From Adiantum capillus-veneris (lineage: Eukaryota > Streptophyta > Polypodiopsida > Polypodiales > Pteridaceae), in NCBI GenBank assembly GCA_014529385.2, contig CM043945.1, forward strand, positions 145,189,741-145,253,740: a DNA stretch of 64,000 nt, in the 5' to 3' direction. The position numbers were made by a program, and so were the translations under genes. The notes beneath the pieces are model-generated. The model was not told the DNA's origin, did no database searches, and was given only the letters and a program-made list of their open reading frames with translations. Position 1 is the first letter of the stretch. Each line of letters starts with the position of its first letter. This document shows, piece after piece, positions 42,411 to 56,679 of this stretch.

Positions 42411-43280
42411 ATGGTCAGCCGCAAGGGTCTAACACAAAAGGGGAAGCTTGCACCAAGAGTGGTAACCTCAGGTAGATTTGTCCCTCTCAAGCCAATCCGC
42501 TCGTAGCAAAAGCACTGCCCAAAGATCTCTAAGCTGCTGAGGAGTGTCCTGTCTGTCCCTTGAGCCGATGGTAGCGTGTGAGAAGGGCTAGGAGATGAGG
42601 CTCAAGGGCCAATGGGGGGGATGGGAGGGGCAGAAGGGGGAGGGAGGTAGGGGTGGAGCAGAGGAGTCGGCAAGCGAGGGGGAAGGAGACTCCTCATGCA
42701 CATCTTGGTGTAAAGGGTCAAAACAGTCCCTTGTAAGAACCCAATGTTGTTGGCTTGTCATAGGCTGACCACCAGAGGGGCTATGACCTGTATCGCAGGC
42801 CCATCCGAGACGACAACGGACATGTGCCTACTGCGAGTCATCATCAGACTAGCCACCTATCTCTTCAGAGGTGCCAACCTGTGCACCCTAAGTCTCAAGC
42901 TATTGTATCTGACCAGCCTTGGGAGGCTGAGTGTGTGGCGCAAGTCGAGCTCTCCTGCGAGGACAATCCATCTACGCAGCTCCATTCAGGAGGTGTTAAA
43001 CTCTTACTACAAGTTCTACCACTTGTCTTGACCAAAACATCTCTTCACAAGTTCTCCCATATGTCTTGATCTTAAACATTGATGCAGTTGAACTCCACCC
43101 CCCTTTGACAACTTCCCGAATAATTGTCTTATTGCAATACAACTCCTTTGCTTTCAAGTGCACTTTCCTAAAAGTGGGGCTAAGGCAAGCACATTTTCAA
43201 GAGCAGCTTCATGACTAAAATTCAGACTTTTCAGGCAAGAAAAAAAAACATTAGAATTGAATCTTGCTGAGAAGTCAGCT
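42411..43280. other. Unassigned segment between LINE and MCM8-like exon 2
   Basis: A purine-rich stretch (42600-42700) and two overlapping plus-strand frames (42744-43031 and 42824-43069) without known motifs. If the MCM8-like gene is intact, this is part of its second intron. Confidence 0.4.
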
Positions 43281-43319
43281 TCATAGTTGAACGAGTAAGA
43301 GAATAATGAGTGTCCTTAC

Positions 43320-43460
43320 TTCATGAACAGCAGCAGCAAGGCAAGCTAATGCCTCTGCAGGGACAAACTGAAGCGCTGGAGCAAAATTGGGTGTTTGCAA
43401 GTTTCTTTGCATAACTTGGTAGTCTACAGGCAGCACATACACGGTTTCCTCGAGCTTAAC
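43320..43460 (-). CDS. MCM8: MCM8-like gene, exon 2
   Basis: A 141-bp exon on the minus strand encodes 47 residues with YVLPVDYQVMQRN and FVPAEALACLAAAVHE. This resembles the N-terminal segment of plant and animal MCM8, where an A/G-AIH-x-V helix precedes the OB fold. MCM8 is a helicase that acts with MCM9 in homologous recombination. The acceptor is ttaatcag|GTT and the donor is GAA|gtaagg, both canonical, with a phase-0 join to exon 1. No later exon was found to the left; the next would have to lie beyond several kilobases of transposons, so the gene is either very long or truncated. The call rests on short similarity. Confidence 0.6.
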
Positions 43461-43567
43461 CTGATTAAATGGATCAATAAAACACAGACCGCACAAAGGA
43501 TCATGTTACGCATCTGGATGTGCATGAAACACTGCATTCAGAAGCAAAGGACAAAAGACTTTTGATG

Positions 43568-43618
<51 letters not shown>

Positions 43619-43622
43619 TTGT

Positions 43623-43679
<57 letters not shown>

Positions 43680-43698
43680 GAGACTCGAGGACAGTTAC
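43461..43698 (-). other. MCM8-like intron 1 with compound microsatellite
   Basis: The 238-bp GT-AG intron (CAG|gtaact ... aatcag|GTT) is mostly (CT)n 43570-43616, (GT)n 43620-43647 and (GA)n 43648-43676 as read on the plus strand. Confidence 0.6.
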
Positions 43699-43869
43699 CT
43701 GCGAGATAAGAGCTTCTCCCTGTGGGGAGCTAAGAATGTGGACGAGCTCTCTGTACAGCTCAACCTTGGGGTCTTTGGTATCAAAGGTGGACCCGGGAAA
43801 GTAATCGTCCCAGCAGAGGGGAATGCCATCCATAGCCACTGCTGGGGACGGAGGTGCCCCCGCTTCCAT
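43699..43869 (-). CDS. MCM8: MCM8-like gene, exon 1
   Basis: The exon runs from an ATG in good context (acgATGG, 43869-43867) to a CAG|gtaact donor and encodes 57 residues. After a short Ala/Pro head come WDDYFPGSTFDTKDPKVELY and SPQGEALISQ, which match the N-terminal W..YFP.......D.. pattern of MCM8. Together with exon 2 it gives 104 uninterrupted residues of a protein usually of 750-850. No stop or frameshift is seen, in contrast to the surrounding transposon genes. A second in-frame Met lies at residue 13. Confidence 0.6.
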
Positions 43870-43932
43870 CGTTTGCGCGCGCTAAGAAACCTTTTGAATT
43901 GAGAACTTGGCCAGGGCCTGGCATGCATTACA

Positions 43933-44006
43933 GTCACCAGGTGGCCAATAGATGGCCATTAATGTGCATGTCACCAGGTGGCCAATAGATGGCCATTAAT
44001 GTGCAT
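43933..44006. repeat. 37-bp perfect tandem pair with CCAAT
   Basis: gtcaccaggtggccaataga starts at 43933 and at 43970. The two units are identical over 37 bases, including tggccattaatgtgcat. Confidence 0.95.
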
Positions 44007-44150
44007 GCCAGCGATTGCAAAAATTGCACAAAATCTTGTTTGTTGGGTTGGTTTAGATTGGGTAGCCTCAAAATTCCGCACGCTGACTTTGCACACATTA
44101 GATGATGCACTGATTCTTGACGCAAGCATGATCTCATTGTTGGTCAGTAT

Positions 44151-44158
44151 TTTGGCGG
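44151..44158 (+). promoter_or_regulatory. E2F-like site upstream of the MCM8-like gene
   Basis: TTTGGCGG fits the plant E2F consensus WTTSSCSS, which is common in promoters of MCM and other replication genes. It lies 282 bases upstream of the ATG. Confidence 0.3.
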
Positions 44159-44439
44159 CTAACTTCGTAGGAATCCGACGGTTGCAGGCAAGTATCATCG
44201 GGTGGAATGGCCCCCAAATGGGTGGTGCACATGCTCTGCCCCCAACCTCTGACTTTGACGGATAAGTGTTATGTTATAATCTTGCACTTTAGCATGACAT
44301 GTTGAAGTGTTTAGGGTACAAATTAATTCAAACATTTACAAAAAGGGAAATACAGGTAAGTGAATGGGCTAGCAAAAGTTTATATGAACAAGCGGGTTTC
44401 CAAAAACCATCATACCACCGTTGATCACTTCGTCACTCG

Positions 44440-47945
<3,506 letters not shown>

Positions 47946-47946
47946 C

Positions 47947-47948
<2 letters not shown>

Positions 47949-47983
<35 letters not shown>

Positions 47984-48082
47984 GATAGTTGTAACTCCCT
48001 ATGATGTTCTCTCGACTGTGGTGGTTTAAATTCAAAATTTTCTCCCAGACACGTTGCATACGAGAGAGAGAGAGAGAGAGAG
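47949..48082. repeat. Two (GA)n arrays
   Basis: 47949-47980 and 48062-48082, separated by about 80 bases of ordinary sequence. Confidence 0.9.
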
Positions 48083-48084
48083 TG

Positions 48085-48390
48085 TTGAGAAGAAAATAAA
48101 TAATTTTGTTGGGTGTGCCATAGCATAGACCAAATCCTCATACCAAGACCAATAAAATTTTCAATCCAAAGAATAATAACCCGGCTAGGGCTTGGAGGCA
48201 TCACATGAAGTATGAAAGCTTCATTGGATGCTTTGATAAGAGGATCCTTGAGAATGCAGAATTTCCATGGCTTGACCACCTCCAACTTCACTCTAATTAT
48301 GAATTTAGAACCACTTACACACATCGTGCCTATATGAGTTTGCCTTGCCAATCTTCTTGAGTCATCATAAATCTTAAGCACACCCATCAC
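48085..48390 (-). CDS. Hypothetical protein fragment
   Basis: The minus-strand frame from ATG 48390 reads MMGVLKIYDDSRRLARQTHI and then VKPWKFCILKDPLIKASNEAF with balanced composition, unlike most chance frames here. It stays open to the GA array at 48082 and through it to 47920. Its first 120 bases overlap the tandem-duplicated block. I do not recognise a family. It may be an exon or a relic of a host gene. Confidence 0.2.
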
Positions 48391-48845
48391 AAGGGGGACT
48401 TATGGCAATCACACACTTATTACACTGATGATGGATTCCCCCAACCATCCCATGTCAATCAAGGTACTCCAATTATAATCACCATGGCTTGACCACCTCC
48501 AACTTCACTCTAATTATGAATCGCGAACACACATCATGTCAATGAGAGTCTGCCCTGCCAATCTTCTCATCATAAATCTTAATCACACCCATCACAAGGG
48601 GGACTTATGGCAAGCACACACTTATTACATTGATGATGGACTCCCCCAACCATCCCATGTCAATCAAGGTACTTCAATTATAATCACACAAACAAGTGGA
48701 CTAGTACTAAAAAACAAATGTAATCCATAAACCTACTCACAAACACTATCCCATGTCAATCAAGGTACTTCAATTATAATCACACAAACAAGTGGACTAG
48801 TACTAAAAAACAACTGTAATCCATAAACCTACTCACAATACAATC
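48271..48845. repeat. Nested tandem duplications
   Basis: Unit 1 (about 211 bp, 48271-48481, starting catggcttgaccacctcc) repeats from 48482 to 48691 with small deletions. A 97-bp unit at 48652-48748 (starting cccatgtcaatcaagg) overlaps the end of it and is repeated at 48749-48845 almost without change. Confidence 0.85.
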
Positions 48846-49526
48846 ACACAATTAGACACATGCTCACCCAATTACAAGACCAAGCATGCACCACACACTC
48901 TCTACTCCAGCTAATTAGATTTGATTAACACTAATTGAAATACATATGACAAGATAGGAGCCAAATCAAAGCAAGGAGTGGTTAGCTCCTTCAAATCCAA
49001 AATTCATCTAGAATAATGGAAGCCTAATTCTACTCCATGACTCGATGAAGCATGAGGAAGAAAAGATCAATGAGTATAGTGAGATTTAAATTGAGATCAA
49101 ATAAAGGCTAGCTCTATGTATAAGAGTTAAACACTAGCCTCCAAAGTGTGGGCTTGAAGCTCAGGGCTAGGCCACTCAAAGAATGACCATTAAAGAATGA
49201 TCCCTCAAGAATGGCTACTCAAGAATGCTTCTCTCCATAAGATGCATCCCTTTAATAGGCATGGGCTCCAAGCCTCTATACAATATGCATAAAGTAGGCC
49301 CAACTACCATAAGATATAAATGTGGAACTCCTAATGAGCCCAAAACCATACAAAATCAATGGAAAAATTATATCAAATCCTCCTTGCTTGGAAGCATGTG
49401 CTAGTCTCCACTATCAAATTTCAAAAACTTAGCTTGCGACACATGGAGGGGGGCCTATTTTGCCTTTGATTTCTCTTGCAAGTTTTTAAATGCTCTCTCT
49501 TGTTGTCGTTATTATTGTACAAGGTT
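48846..49526. other. Unassigned AT-rich segment
   Basis: It contains a run of caagaatggctactcaagaatg-like short repeats near 49175-49245 and no coding sequence I recognise. Confidence 0.5.
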
Positions 49527-50409
49527 GTTAACATATATATGGTAGTGATGTGTGAACACACTTAGAACCTTGTACACACTTTTTCCCTCACTAGGAAGTT
49601 TTTTCCCCCGTGCATTGTATACACCCATCACTCTAGGGCTAACTTATCTTTCTATTTGCACACTCTCTCTTGTGTGCCTTGAGTTTCTTCATCTTCTCCA
49701 AGTTTTGTGTGCATCACTGCAACCCTAATTTCAAACAATTGGTAGCAGAGCAAGTTGCATCCTCTTGGGCATAGTCGCTAGTGTCGCTAGTACCCATTGG
49801 AGAGTGTTAGCAGGTTAAGTAATACTTCATTGAGACTTGTAGAGCTTTGTGTGCTCAAAATTTTGATTCGAGCTCATTTCAGCTTCCATTTCCACTACAA
49901 GCAGTACGGCATAGGCAATTTTTTCATTTTGTGTATAATTTTTGTTAGTGCGTTTTTTGTAGAACAAATCCCTTACAATCCTCTTTGGGTTGTACTACAT
50001 ACCACATGTCAGTCCTACTTTTCCTCTCTCAAAGCACTTTTCACATCAAGTGTAGTCACTCAACATGGCTGAGAACAACAACACACATGTTTTCAAGGTG
50101 TGTGATGTTGAGGAAAAATTGGATGGGGATAACTTATACCCAATGTGGGCTTACATGATGATGCATGTTCTTCTGTCAAAGGGTGTTTGAAATGTTGATG
50201 ATGTTAGAGTTGTTTTGCCTACTACTAAGCAATCTTGTTGGGATGTTAGAGATGTGTAGGCTCATGCATTGATTGAATTATTTATAAAGTGCACTCCTCA
50301 CCTTTGCTCAACAAAATAGGTTTGGGATACTCTGACTAGTCTTTATGAAACTTGCAATGAGGCTAAAATTGCATTGTTTCTATGTAAAGAGCTGGAGTCG
50401 AAGATTGTC
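49527..50409 (+). mobile_element. Ty1/copia fragment, second copy
   Basis: LTR 49527-49737 (TGTTAACATATATATGG...TTTCAAACA) matches 9027-9253. A primer site with one change (TGGTAGCAGAGCAAG, 49740-49754) and a gag start follow. Homology to copia ends near 50409. No 3' LTR was found. Confidence 0.85.
50065..50404 (+). pseudogene. Copia Gag N-terminus, second copy
   Basis: It starts MAENNNTHVFKV and contains KLDGDNLYPMWAYMMMHVLL, the copia Gag signature. An in-frame stop near 50189 and another near 50258 break it. The later VWDTLTSLYETCNEAKIAL and LFLCKELESKIV text is the next part of the UBN2-type domain, which the 9555 copy lacks. Pol is missing. Confidence 0.78.
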
Positions 50410-51480
50410 AGGCCTAGGGTAAGATCGGGTACGCCAAGGGCCACGATGGAGCCATGTGGTCAAGGAGCCCTATTATTATCAAGGTAGGGCCTATATAAGG
50501 CATGGCTGGGTGGTGAGTTGCAAGCTCCACTCTCCTCATTCTCACATTGGCATAAGAGCTAGACTAATTTTGGGGAGAAAGGAGTGGTCATCTTCACTGG
50601 TTTGCATGCTTTTGCATGTTTTGGGCATGGAGAAGACGAAGTCGTGGGGAAGAGCTCTTGCGAGATAGGGAGCTTGAACCAGGACTACACGTGTGCAACA
50701 ACCCTAAAGAAGAAGGAAGAGGTCATCCGACCTGCACCGAACCGCGAGGAGAAGGGATTGACGGGTTCAGAGGGCCAAGAGGATAATTTTTTGTCACAAA
50801 GCCGCGACCCAGCGAGCAACACACAAGGAGGGAGTTCATTTTCTCTCTTTGGCGCAATTTGCTCACTGTGTAGCCATTGATGGCCTCAAGATTCCACACC
50901 AACGATTGCCCATGAGGTCTTCTTTAAAAGCTTCAAAGTAAGCAAGGGTGCGTGCCCACCCCTGGCACACACCCGCATACACATCGACGTAGGAGCCCGA
51001 CAAGGTGCCAGTTGTTGGCAAGAGTTTGGCAAAGTTTGACATATCTTTGGGAAAACAAAAAATTATGCATAGCCTGTAGAATTGTATCTCTTGATTTTGA
51101 GGTCTAAATTCCAATGCCTTCATTCGAGGTGTTTTTCACGCCTACAAAGGGCCGAGACAAATTAGTTTTTCTTCAAAGCAAAGCTCGACGGAGTGGAATC
51201 TTCGATGGAGCTTCTTTGAAAATTTTGATAATATTTTAACCTCTTTGTTTCTCCTTTTCTCCACAAGGCTATGAGCTGGGAACCGGGGATAGACACTATG
51301 GGAAATTGGCAAGGCCATGATCTCCAAATCAGGGATGCTTTTGCTTGGAAATCGGCAAGGGCGAGGCCATGGTTTTTGCCTTGGCAATAAACAGCCTCGA
51401 CAAGAGGGCTTCTGCAATGTTTTTTTAATGCTTCCATTCAAGTATGCAATTCGACAAGGTTGATCACTTATCAATCATCG
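50410..51480. other. Unassigned segment, possible solo LTR
   Basis: From 50406 the text tgtcaggcctaggg resembles an LTR start, and cctatataaggc (50488-50499) resembles a TATA box. No second boundary or target duplication was found. A minus-strand frame at 51142-51474 (110 codons) has no known motif. Confidence 0.3.
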
Positions 51481-53740
51481 ACTCGATCAAGCATATACGG
51501 TAAGTCTTCAAAGCTTTTCATGCATGGCATGTGATATCTCAAACGGCTATGAGCACAATTGTTGGCCGAATGGATTATATAAGCAAGGGTTTGTACAATT
51601 GAGTTTACATTAGCATAGCTCTCAAGGAGGGCAGATCTTGTACCTTTCAAGGTGGATCGGTAAGCACGTTTGAATGAGCAATTTCATTTCCGCATTTTAA
51701 TAACTTTTTGTAGAAATATCCAAAGAAAAAACAAGGCTGTGGTGATGCAAAGGCAAGGACTTTTGTTATCCTTGATGAGAGGTGCCAGAGGTTTGGCATC
51801 ATGACTCTCCATTGATGAAGGAGTAGGCATAGATATTACTCACCTGATAGCAAACCAAATCGAATGGGTTTGAAAGTTAGCTGGCAACCGATGCATACAA
51901 GTAATATGGGGCAACTAAGGTATCCTTTGATTCTACAATTAATGTCGGTATGGTTATGCTACTAGTATGGAATATTATTTGACAGGGTCAATTGATGAGG
52001 TTTTTAACTCTATTCAATTTGACATTGCCATAAAATACATTACGAGAGCAAGGCTCCCTTTACCAAAACTCAAGAACCTGACTTGTCCGCTATTATATTT
52101 TTGGTGTCTCCTCCTAGAGGAGAGGGAAGCAAGGTTTCCAAGAGCACGGCTCCACACATTGGATATATAATCACTTTAAAGCCATTGTGATAGGGAGCAT
52201 GCAACATAAGTACACAAAGCACATTGGAAAAAACATTGACATACACAGCTAAATCTAATATCAAACACTACACACAATCCCAAGGGCAGTCAATAGGTAT
52301 CTTAACTTTAAGTTTCACTTTTCAAGAATTTTCACAATGCTAACTTGTCAAGCAAATGTTGCTTTGATCAAGCAGTATTTGGTAATAGATGACAATTGAT
52401 AGCTAAGTTGTAGATGCTATCTCTACCAATATTGGGAAATCTCATGATTCTCAATAAGCTGCACGATTCGGCAAGGCGGATTCTCTATGAAATTTTGACA
52501 AGGTTGATTCTTTGTGGGCTTTGATATGTGTGTGTCACCAGGAGCACCTGTTAGCTATGAGCACTCAGACTGCATTCTGTCTCATCATTTTGATGAACTT
52601 ATGCAAAGCAAGTCTTCAATGTAGGGCAACTGCATAAAGTTTCCAAAGTTTGGAATATTTTGTTAGCATACGGACTTTGAGGAACTAGGCACAATGTCTA
52701 TCTGATTTTCTTTTGGAGGTCGGTATGACCCAAGCCACGGTGACATGCAAGGTACTTCCGATAGCTCTCAATTTCTCAGCATACATGGCTATGAGACAGG
52801 TTCAAGTGATGGCCACTCATCTCAGAGGGGCAACAAGCTTAGTCTATTTCAAGTTATACTTGTTTTTCTGCAATTTAAACTTTCAGTTCAAAAGATTTCG
52901 TTACTGTGCAATGCAAGGTGATTTGCGAGACTTCATGTGAAGTAAGGCTTCTCTTATGTGCCAAGGTATTATCAATTGACTTCAGATCAAGGATAATGGC
53001 ACGAATAATTGGCACTAAGTGGATATAAGTTCACATTTGGAGTGTGACAACAATGCACTGTGATGTATCCATGCCAGTGTAATCGTGCAAGGCATGTATA
53101 ACAGTAGCTCACAAGGTTGAGAATGTTATTGAAGCCAAGGGGTTACCAATCCATTTTTCTAATATGCATGCATGGCATGTGAATATGATAGAGGTATAGC
53201 CACCCCATCTTTGTATATGCTTTCACAATATCATCAACTACTCTGTCCATGAAGATTTGAGAATGGTGGATGGGCTTTCGATCGTTGTATATCTATACAA
53301 CGGTGAGCACTTTACGTTATCGGCTCTATGCACAAGGTGCATCCAATCCCACTGACGGTTCTTATGGGTAGCAAGTAGGCATGGCCTAGCTATCAAACAA
53401 CCGATTCATCGGAGGCATGAATACATTAAGAGAGTCTACATGAAGGTAGTCTCTTTTGTAAACTCATGAGAAGATCTAGTATGACTATTTTCTTTGAGGA
53501 TATTTTCTATCTTTCTCCTCTCTTCACGGAGGAAGAAGGTTATCTCATGACTTAGTTGTGAATAAAATTCCAACTGAAGAAGATTTGTTGCTTAGTTGCA
53601 ACATTGATTATGTCTCTAGGAGTGATTTTGTCAGGAATATGACTCTACTTATGCACAATCACTCCATAGGTGTTGAGAGCCACGATTTTAGCACAGCACA
53701 ATTGCCACGATGAACTATTTTCATCATCGCTGGATGCGGT
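51481..53740. other. Unassigned segment with AAGG-rich phrases
   Basis: Short phrases such as acaaggttgatt, caaggtggatcgg and ggctatgag recur irregularly. No ORF over 75 codons and no recognisable protein. Confidence 0.5.
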
Positions 53741-53752
53741 GTGACATTGCAG

Positions 53753-53883
53753 AAGCTAACCATGGGGCTTGGAATGCAAAGACAACACCCAAGGTTACTA
53801 GTTCCTATTGCTTTTTTTTCACTAATCTTTCCTTTAGTGTTTAACAGGTAGCTGATAACTACATCTTTGAGGCTGGTTTTATG
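53753..53883 (+). other. Possible pair of small exons of an unknown gene
   Basis: attgcag|AAGC...CCCAAG|gttact (53753-53793) and ttaacag|GTAGCTGAT...TTTATG|gtaagt (53848-53883) have splice-like borders. The second would encode VADNYIFEAGFM. Both are short, and no further exons were identified. Confidence 0.15.
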
Positions 53884-54373
53884 GTAAGTCTCCTTTCCAG
53901 TTGTATGTTTTAGGTTTGCAAAGTGCGTGTAACTACGGGTGAGTGGACGTTATGTTCAACCTCTAGGTACGCATATGATTTGGTTTATTTCCATTTTTTA
54001 ACATGCTTTGCTTGATTGTTTTTGAAGACAGATGAATAAGCTTGAATGTTTTCATCCATTTTTGCTCTTTAGAGAGATGACTAGGTTTAGTCTCTTCATG
54101 ATTAAATCAGGTTCTCAACCTTGAATACTAGTTATGGTGGGGTTGTTTACTGATACGATACAATAACAAGTCAAGGACTTATACTTTGCTGATGAGTTAC
54201 GTCAGCCAGTTACTTTCATAAAAAGTGAAAAGAGGTACTCTTTGGAGTACATGTTTGTTGTGATAACTCGTTTAGCATGCTCATGTATGTTCTAAATGGA
54301 TTTTACACACTATGTTATTTATGGGCCAATTATACAAGACAGTTGCAAAGGGACAACAATGTGAAAAATCAAG

Positions 54374-54637
54374 ATGTTAGTCTTGGAAAATTCATCAAAT
54401 AGGTGTCCCCAATGTAGTAAAGGTGATCATGGACAATGCAAAAAAAAAGGGTGTATTTTCACCAGAGACGCCACCCCTAACCAAAGTGAGTTGAAGGTAA
54501 AAATCCCACGTGTGCTAATAGTACTCAAGAAGGTGTATAATCCCATCAAGGGGGGAGGGGGATTGTACCCTATGGTTAGGGGAAGGGATACATTTCAAGG
54601 TCACAAAGAGTACAATGAGGAAAAATTTAGTCCCTAA
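54374..54637 (+). CDS. Small Cys-rich hypothetical frame
   Basis: An 87-codon frame from an internal start carries CPQCSKGDHGQCKKKGC, a C-x2-C-x4-H-x2-C cluster like a small zinc-binding fold but not the classical retroviral knuckle. A poly-A run lies inside. No family is recognised. The surrounding 53890-55060 holds nothing else that I can name. Confidence 0.2.
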   Translation: MLVLENSSNRCPQCSKGDHGQCKKKGCIFTRDATPNQSELKVKIPRVLIVLKKVYNPIKGGGGLYPMVRGRDTFQGHKEYNEEKFSP

Positions 54638-55080
54638 TTTTAGTGGCTAGGCTAAGGATAGGTTATGTAAGAAGGGATGATATCAAATTAGAGTTCAAGG
54701 CACCCAAAGGGTTAAAGGAAGGGAAAAAAGGAATATAGCTCAAACTAAGGGGGTTCAATTTTACATATTATTAGCATCAAGTGGGAGGTCCTTTAGATGA
54801 TAGGGCAAAAAAATATGAGACAATAGTTTCTAGGTATAGGATATGCCACACAGGAGTGTTGAGTTGTGAGTTCAACCTGAAGTACGCCAACCTCAAGACT
54901 TTACCAAAGCTGAGATAATGTAGGAAGACGTTTGGCCCCAAAGGATAGCTACAATTTCAAAGCTTCCAATGGAGGGTCTTATAATGAGCAAGATAAGTTC
55001 CAATTAGTATTGTAGTTTATATGTTTGAGACAAAATTTTCAGGGTATAGAATAGGCCAAAGGTGATCCATAGAAGAAAGT

Positions 55081-55100
55081 GGTGTGTGTGTGTGTGTGTA

Positions 55101-55182
<82 letters not shown>
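55081..55182. repeat. (GT)n(GA)n compound microsatellite
   Basis: GT repeats with two GTAT interruptions to 55131, then GA repeats to 55182. Confidence 0.95.
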
Positions 55183-55185
<3 letters not shown>

Positions 55186-55195
55186 AAGTACCTAA

Positions 55196-55696
55196 GATAA
55201 GCCAAGAGACGACATCCCACACAAGCAGCTCCTCAACATCTTGGCATACATGCCGACCAATGCATTGCCAATCATGATGTTTTTTCCCAATAGCCCATGA
55301 TTAACAAATATCATTGTGAATTCTTTTCCACATGCCAACATCTTGCATAGTTCCTCACGTCTTCTAGATGCAAGCATAGGTGATTCTTATTGGAGACATT
55401 CACTCAGTTTGCATTGACTAAAAGCAACCCAAAACTTTCATACTCTGACCTTGTTTGGCATATCCACAAATTAGTGCACTCCAATAGATGAACTTCCAAA
55501 AAATGTAGCTCCTTAGACACTTTTTGTGCTCTCTAAAGTGCACCACATTTGGCATAAATGGAGCATACATTTTGACCAAGGAAGTGCCAGGCACCACATC
55601 TTTTTTCATCGGGCTCTAACAAACAATATCATCTTGAAATCTTTTTCCTATATCAGCATCTTGAGTGGTGACATGCGCCTTCAAGATGCAAGCATA
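55196..55696 (-). pseudogene. PPR pseudogene interrupted by the CACTA element
   Basis: On the minus strand, from the CACTA border downward, the text is ACILKAHVTTQDADIGK, then KKDVVPGTSLVKMYA, WSALICGYAKQGQ, and later FVNHGLLGKNIMIGNALVGMY. These are successive PPR motifs of the plant PLS type (..CILKACG....IG+.IHDEI........LV.MYAKCG). Frameshifts and stops separate them. Such proteins edit or process organellar RNA. The element end at 55697 cuts it between two repeats. It differs in wording from the PPR fragments in element E. Confidence 0.75.
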
Positions 55697-55890
55697 CACT
55701 ACAACATAACATGAAGATATCGACGCATCATATATCGACGGCCATGCCTTTCCACACGTATATCGACGTAATTAGAGCACGTCGATATACGCATCGCAAT
55801 GCGCGTCGATATATACGTGGAAAGGCATTCTTTGCCACGCGTATATCGACGAAAATTCCCACGGGTATATCGACGCAAAAAAATTTGGGG
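55697..55890. repeat. CACTA subterminal repeats
   Basis: TATATCGACG occurs about five times forward (55733, 55758, 55849 and 55866 among them) and as CGTCGATATA twice (around 55779 and 55804). Subterminal repeats of this sort bind the TNPA-type protein in En/Spm. Confidence 0.7.
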
Positions 55891-55975
55891 GCAAAAAGGG
55901 AAACCCGCGCGCGCAGGGTCTATTTTCGCATGCTCGAATCTTGGCCAAAACCTGCTGTGCAGGTATTATGTCACT

Positions 55976-56060
55976 CTCCCCCCCCCCCCCCCCCCCCCCC
56001 CCCAACCCCTCTCCCTTTCTCTCTCTCTCTCTCTCTCTACATCGTGTGTGTGTGTGTGTA

Positions 56061-56112
<52 letters not shown>

Positions 56113-56190
56113 GTGTGTGTGTGTGTGTATAGGAAAGAGAGAGAGCGGTGTGTGTGTGTGTGTAGGAAAGAGAGAGAGAGAGAGAGAGAG
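55976..56190. repeat. Poly-C, (CT)n, (GT)n and (GA)n cluster
   Basis: A run of about 25 C (55979-56003), CT repeats, GT repeats, GA repeats (56061-56110) and mixed GA/GT to 56190. The GA array beside 56219 is the (TC)n tail of a minus-strand LINE. Confidence 0.9.
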
Positions 56191-56204
56191 AATTAATGTA
56201 TGCG

Positions 56205-56600
56205 TAGGAAATTAAAATTAAAGAAAGAAATGAAATGAAATGTTATATTAACGTCTTCGAAAGGCCAAAGTGACCTATGAGACAAGAAAGTTACAATGTG
56301 GTGGATCTGATACAAAGTCAGAGTAAAAAGATGACAAAATGACAAAATAAAATATTATGGAATCCTAAACTGCTGGGTGTGGACTAAACGGCTAAAACAA
56401 CTAGCTAGGATAGGTAGATCATAGGAGATCCAGCATCTATCGTTGGCGGATCTCATCAATCTCTCCCATGTGTGGTAGTCTGACCGGGCGTTGTGCATGT
56501 CGAGCCAAAGTGACCTGGATCGTCTGATGCAGCCTATGACTTCATTTGACCAGCTCAAAATACATTCGAAGCTCAACTCTCATCTTTACACATGAAAGTC
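56205..56600 (-). mobile_element. 5'-truncated LINE inside the CACTA element
   Basis: The reverse complement of 56230-56285 reads gtctcataggtcactttggc...gaagacgttaatat and aligns to the LINE 3' ends at 29505-29560 and 30418-30467. A minus-strand frame (56576-56355) upstream of it is probably the ORF2 end, though no Cys motif is visible. Confidence 0.65.
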
Positions 56601-56679
56601 CTCTAGGGAGCAACAACAGCGCCGTCGTTGCTCTTAGAGACAAGCTTCCTCCTTAAAAAAGGTTGGGCGGGGGCATATA

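Larger units (their letters stand above)
43870..44280 (-). promoter_or_regulatory. Upstream region of the MCM8-like gene
   Basis: It has lower repeat content than its surroundings. It contains the 37-bp tandem pair (43933-44006), each unit with a CCAAT, and an E2F-like octamer (44151-44158). No TATA box stands out at the expected distance. Confidence 0.35.

Noticed and set aside
55772-56005. Minus-strand frame with a poly-Gly head
   Set aside because: It arises from the poly-C run and the CACTA subterminal repeats.
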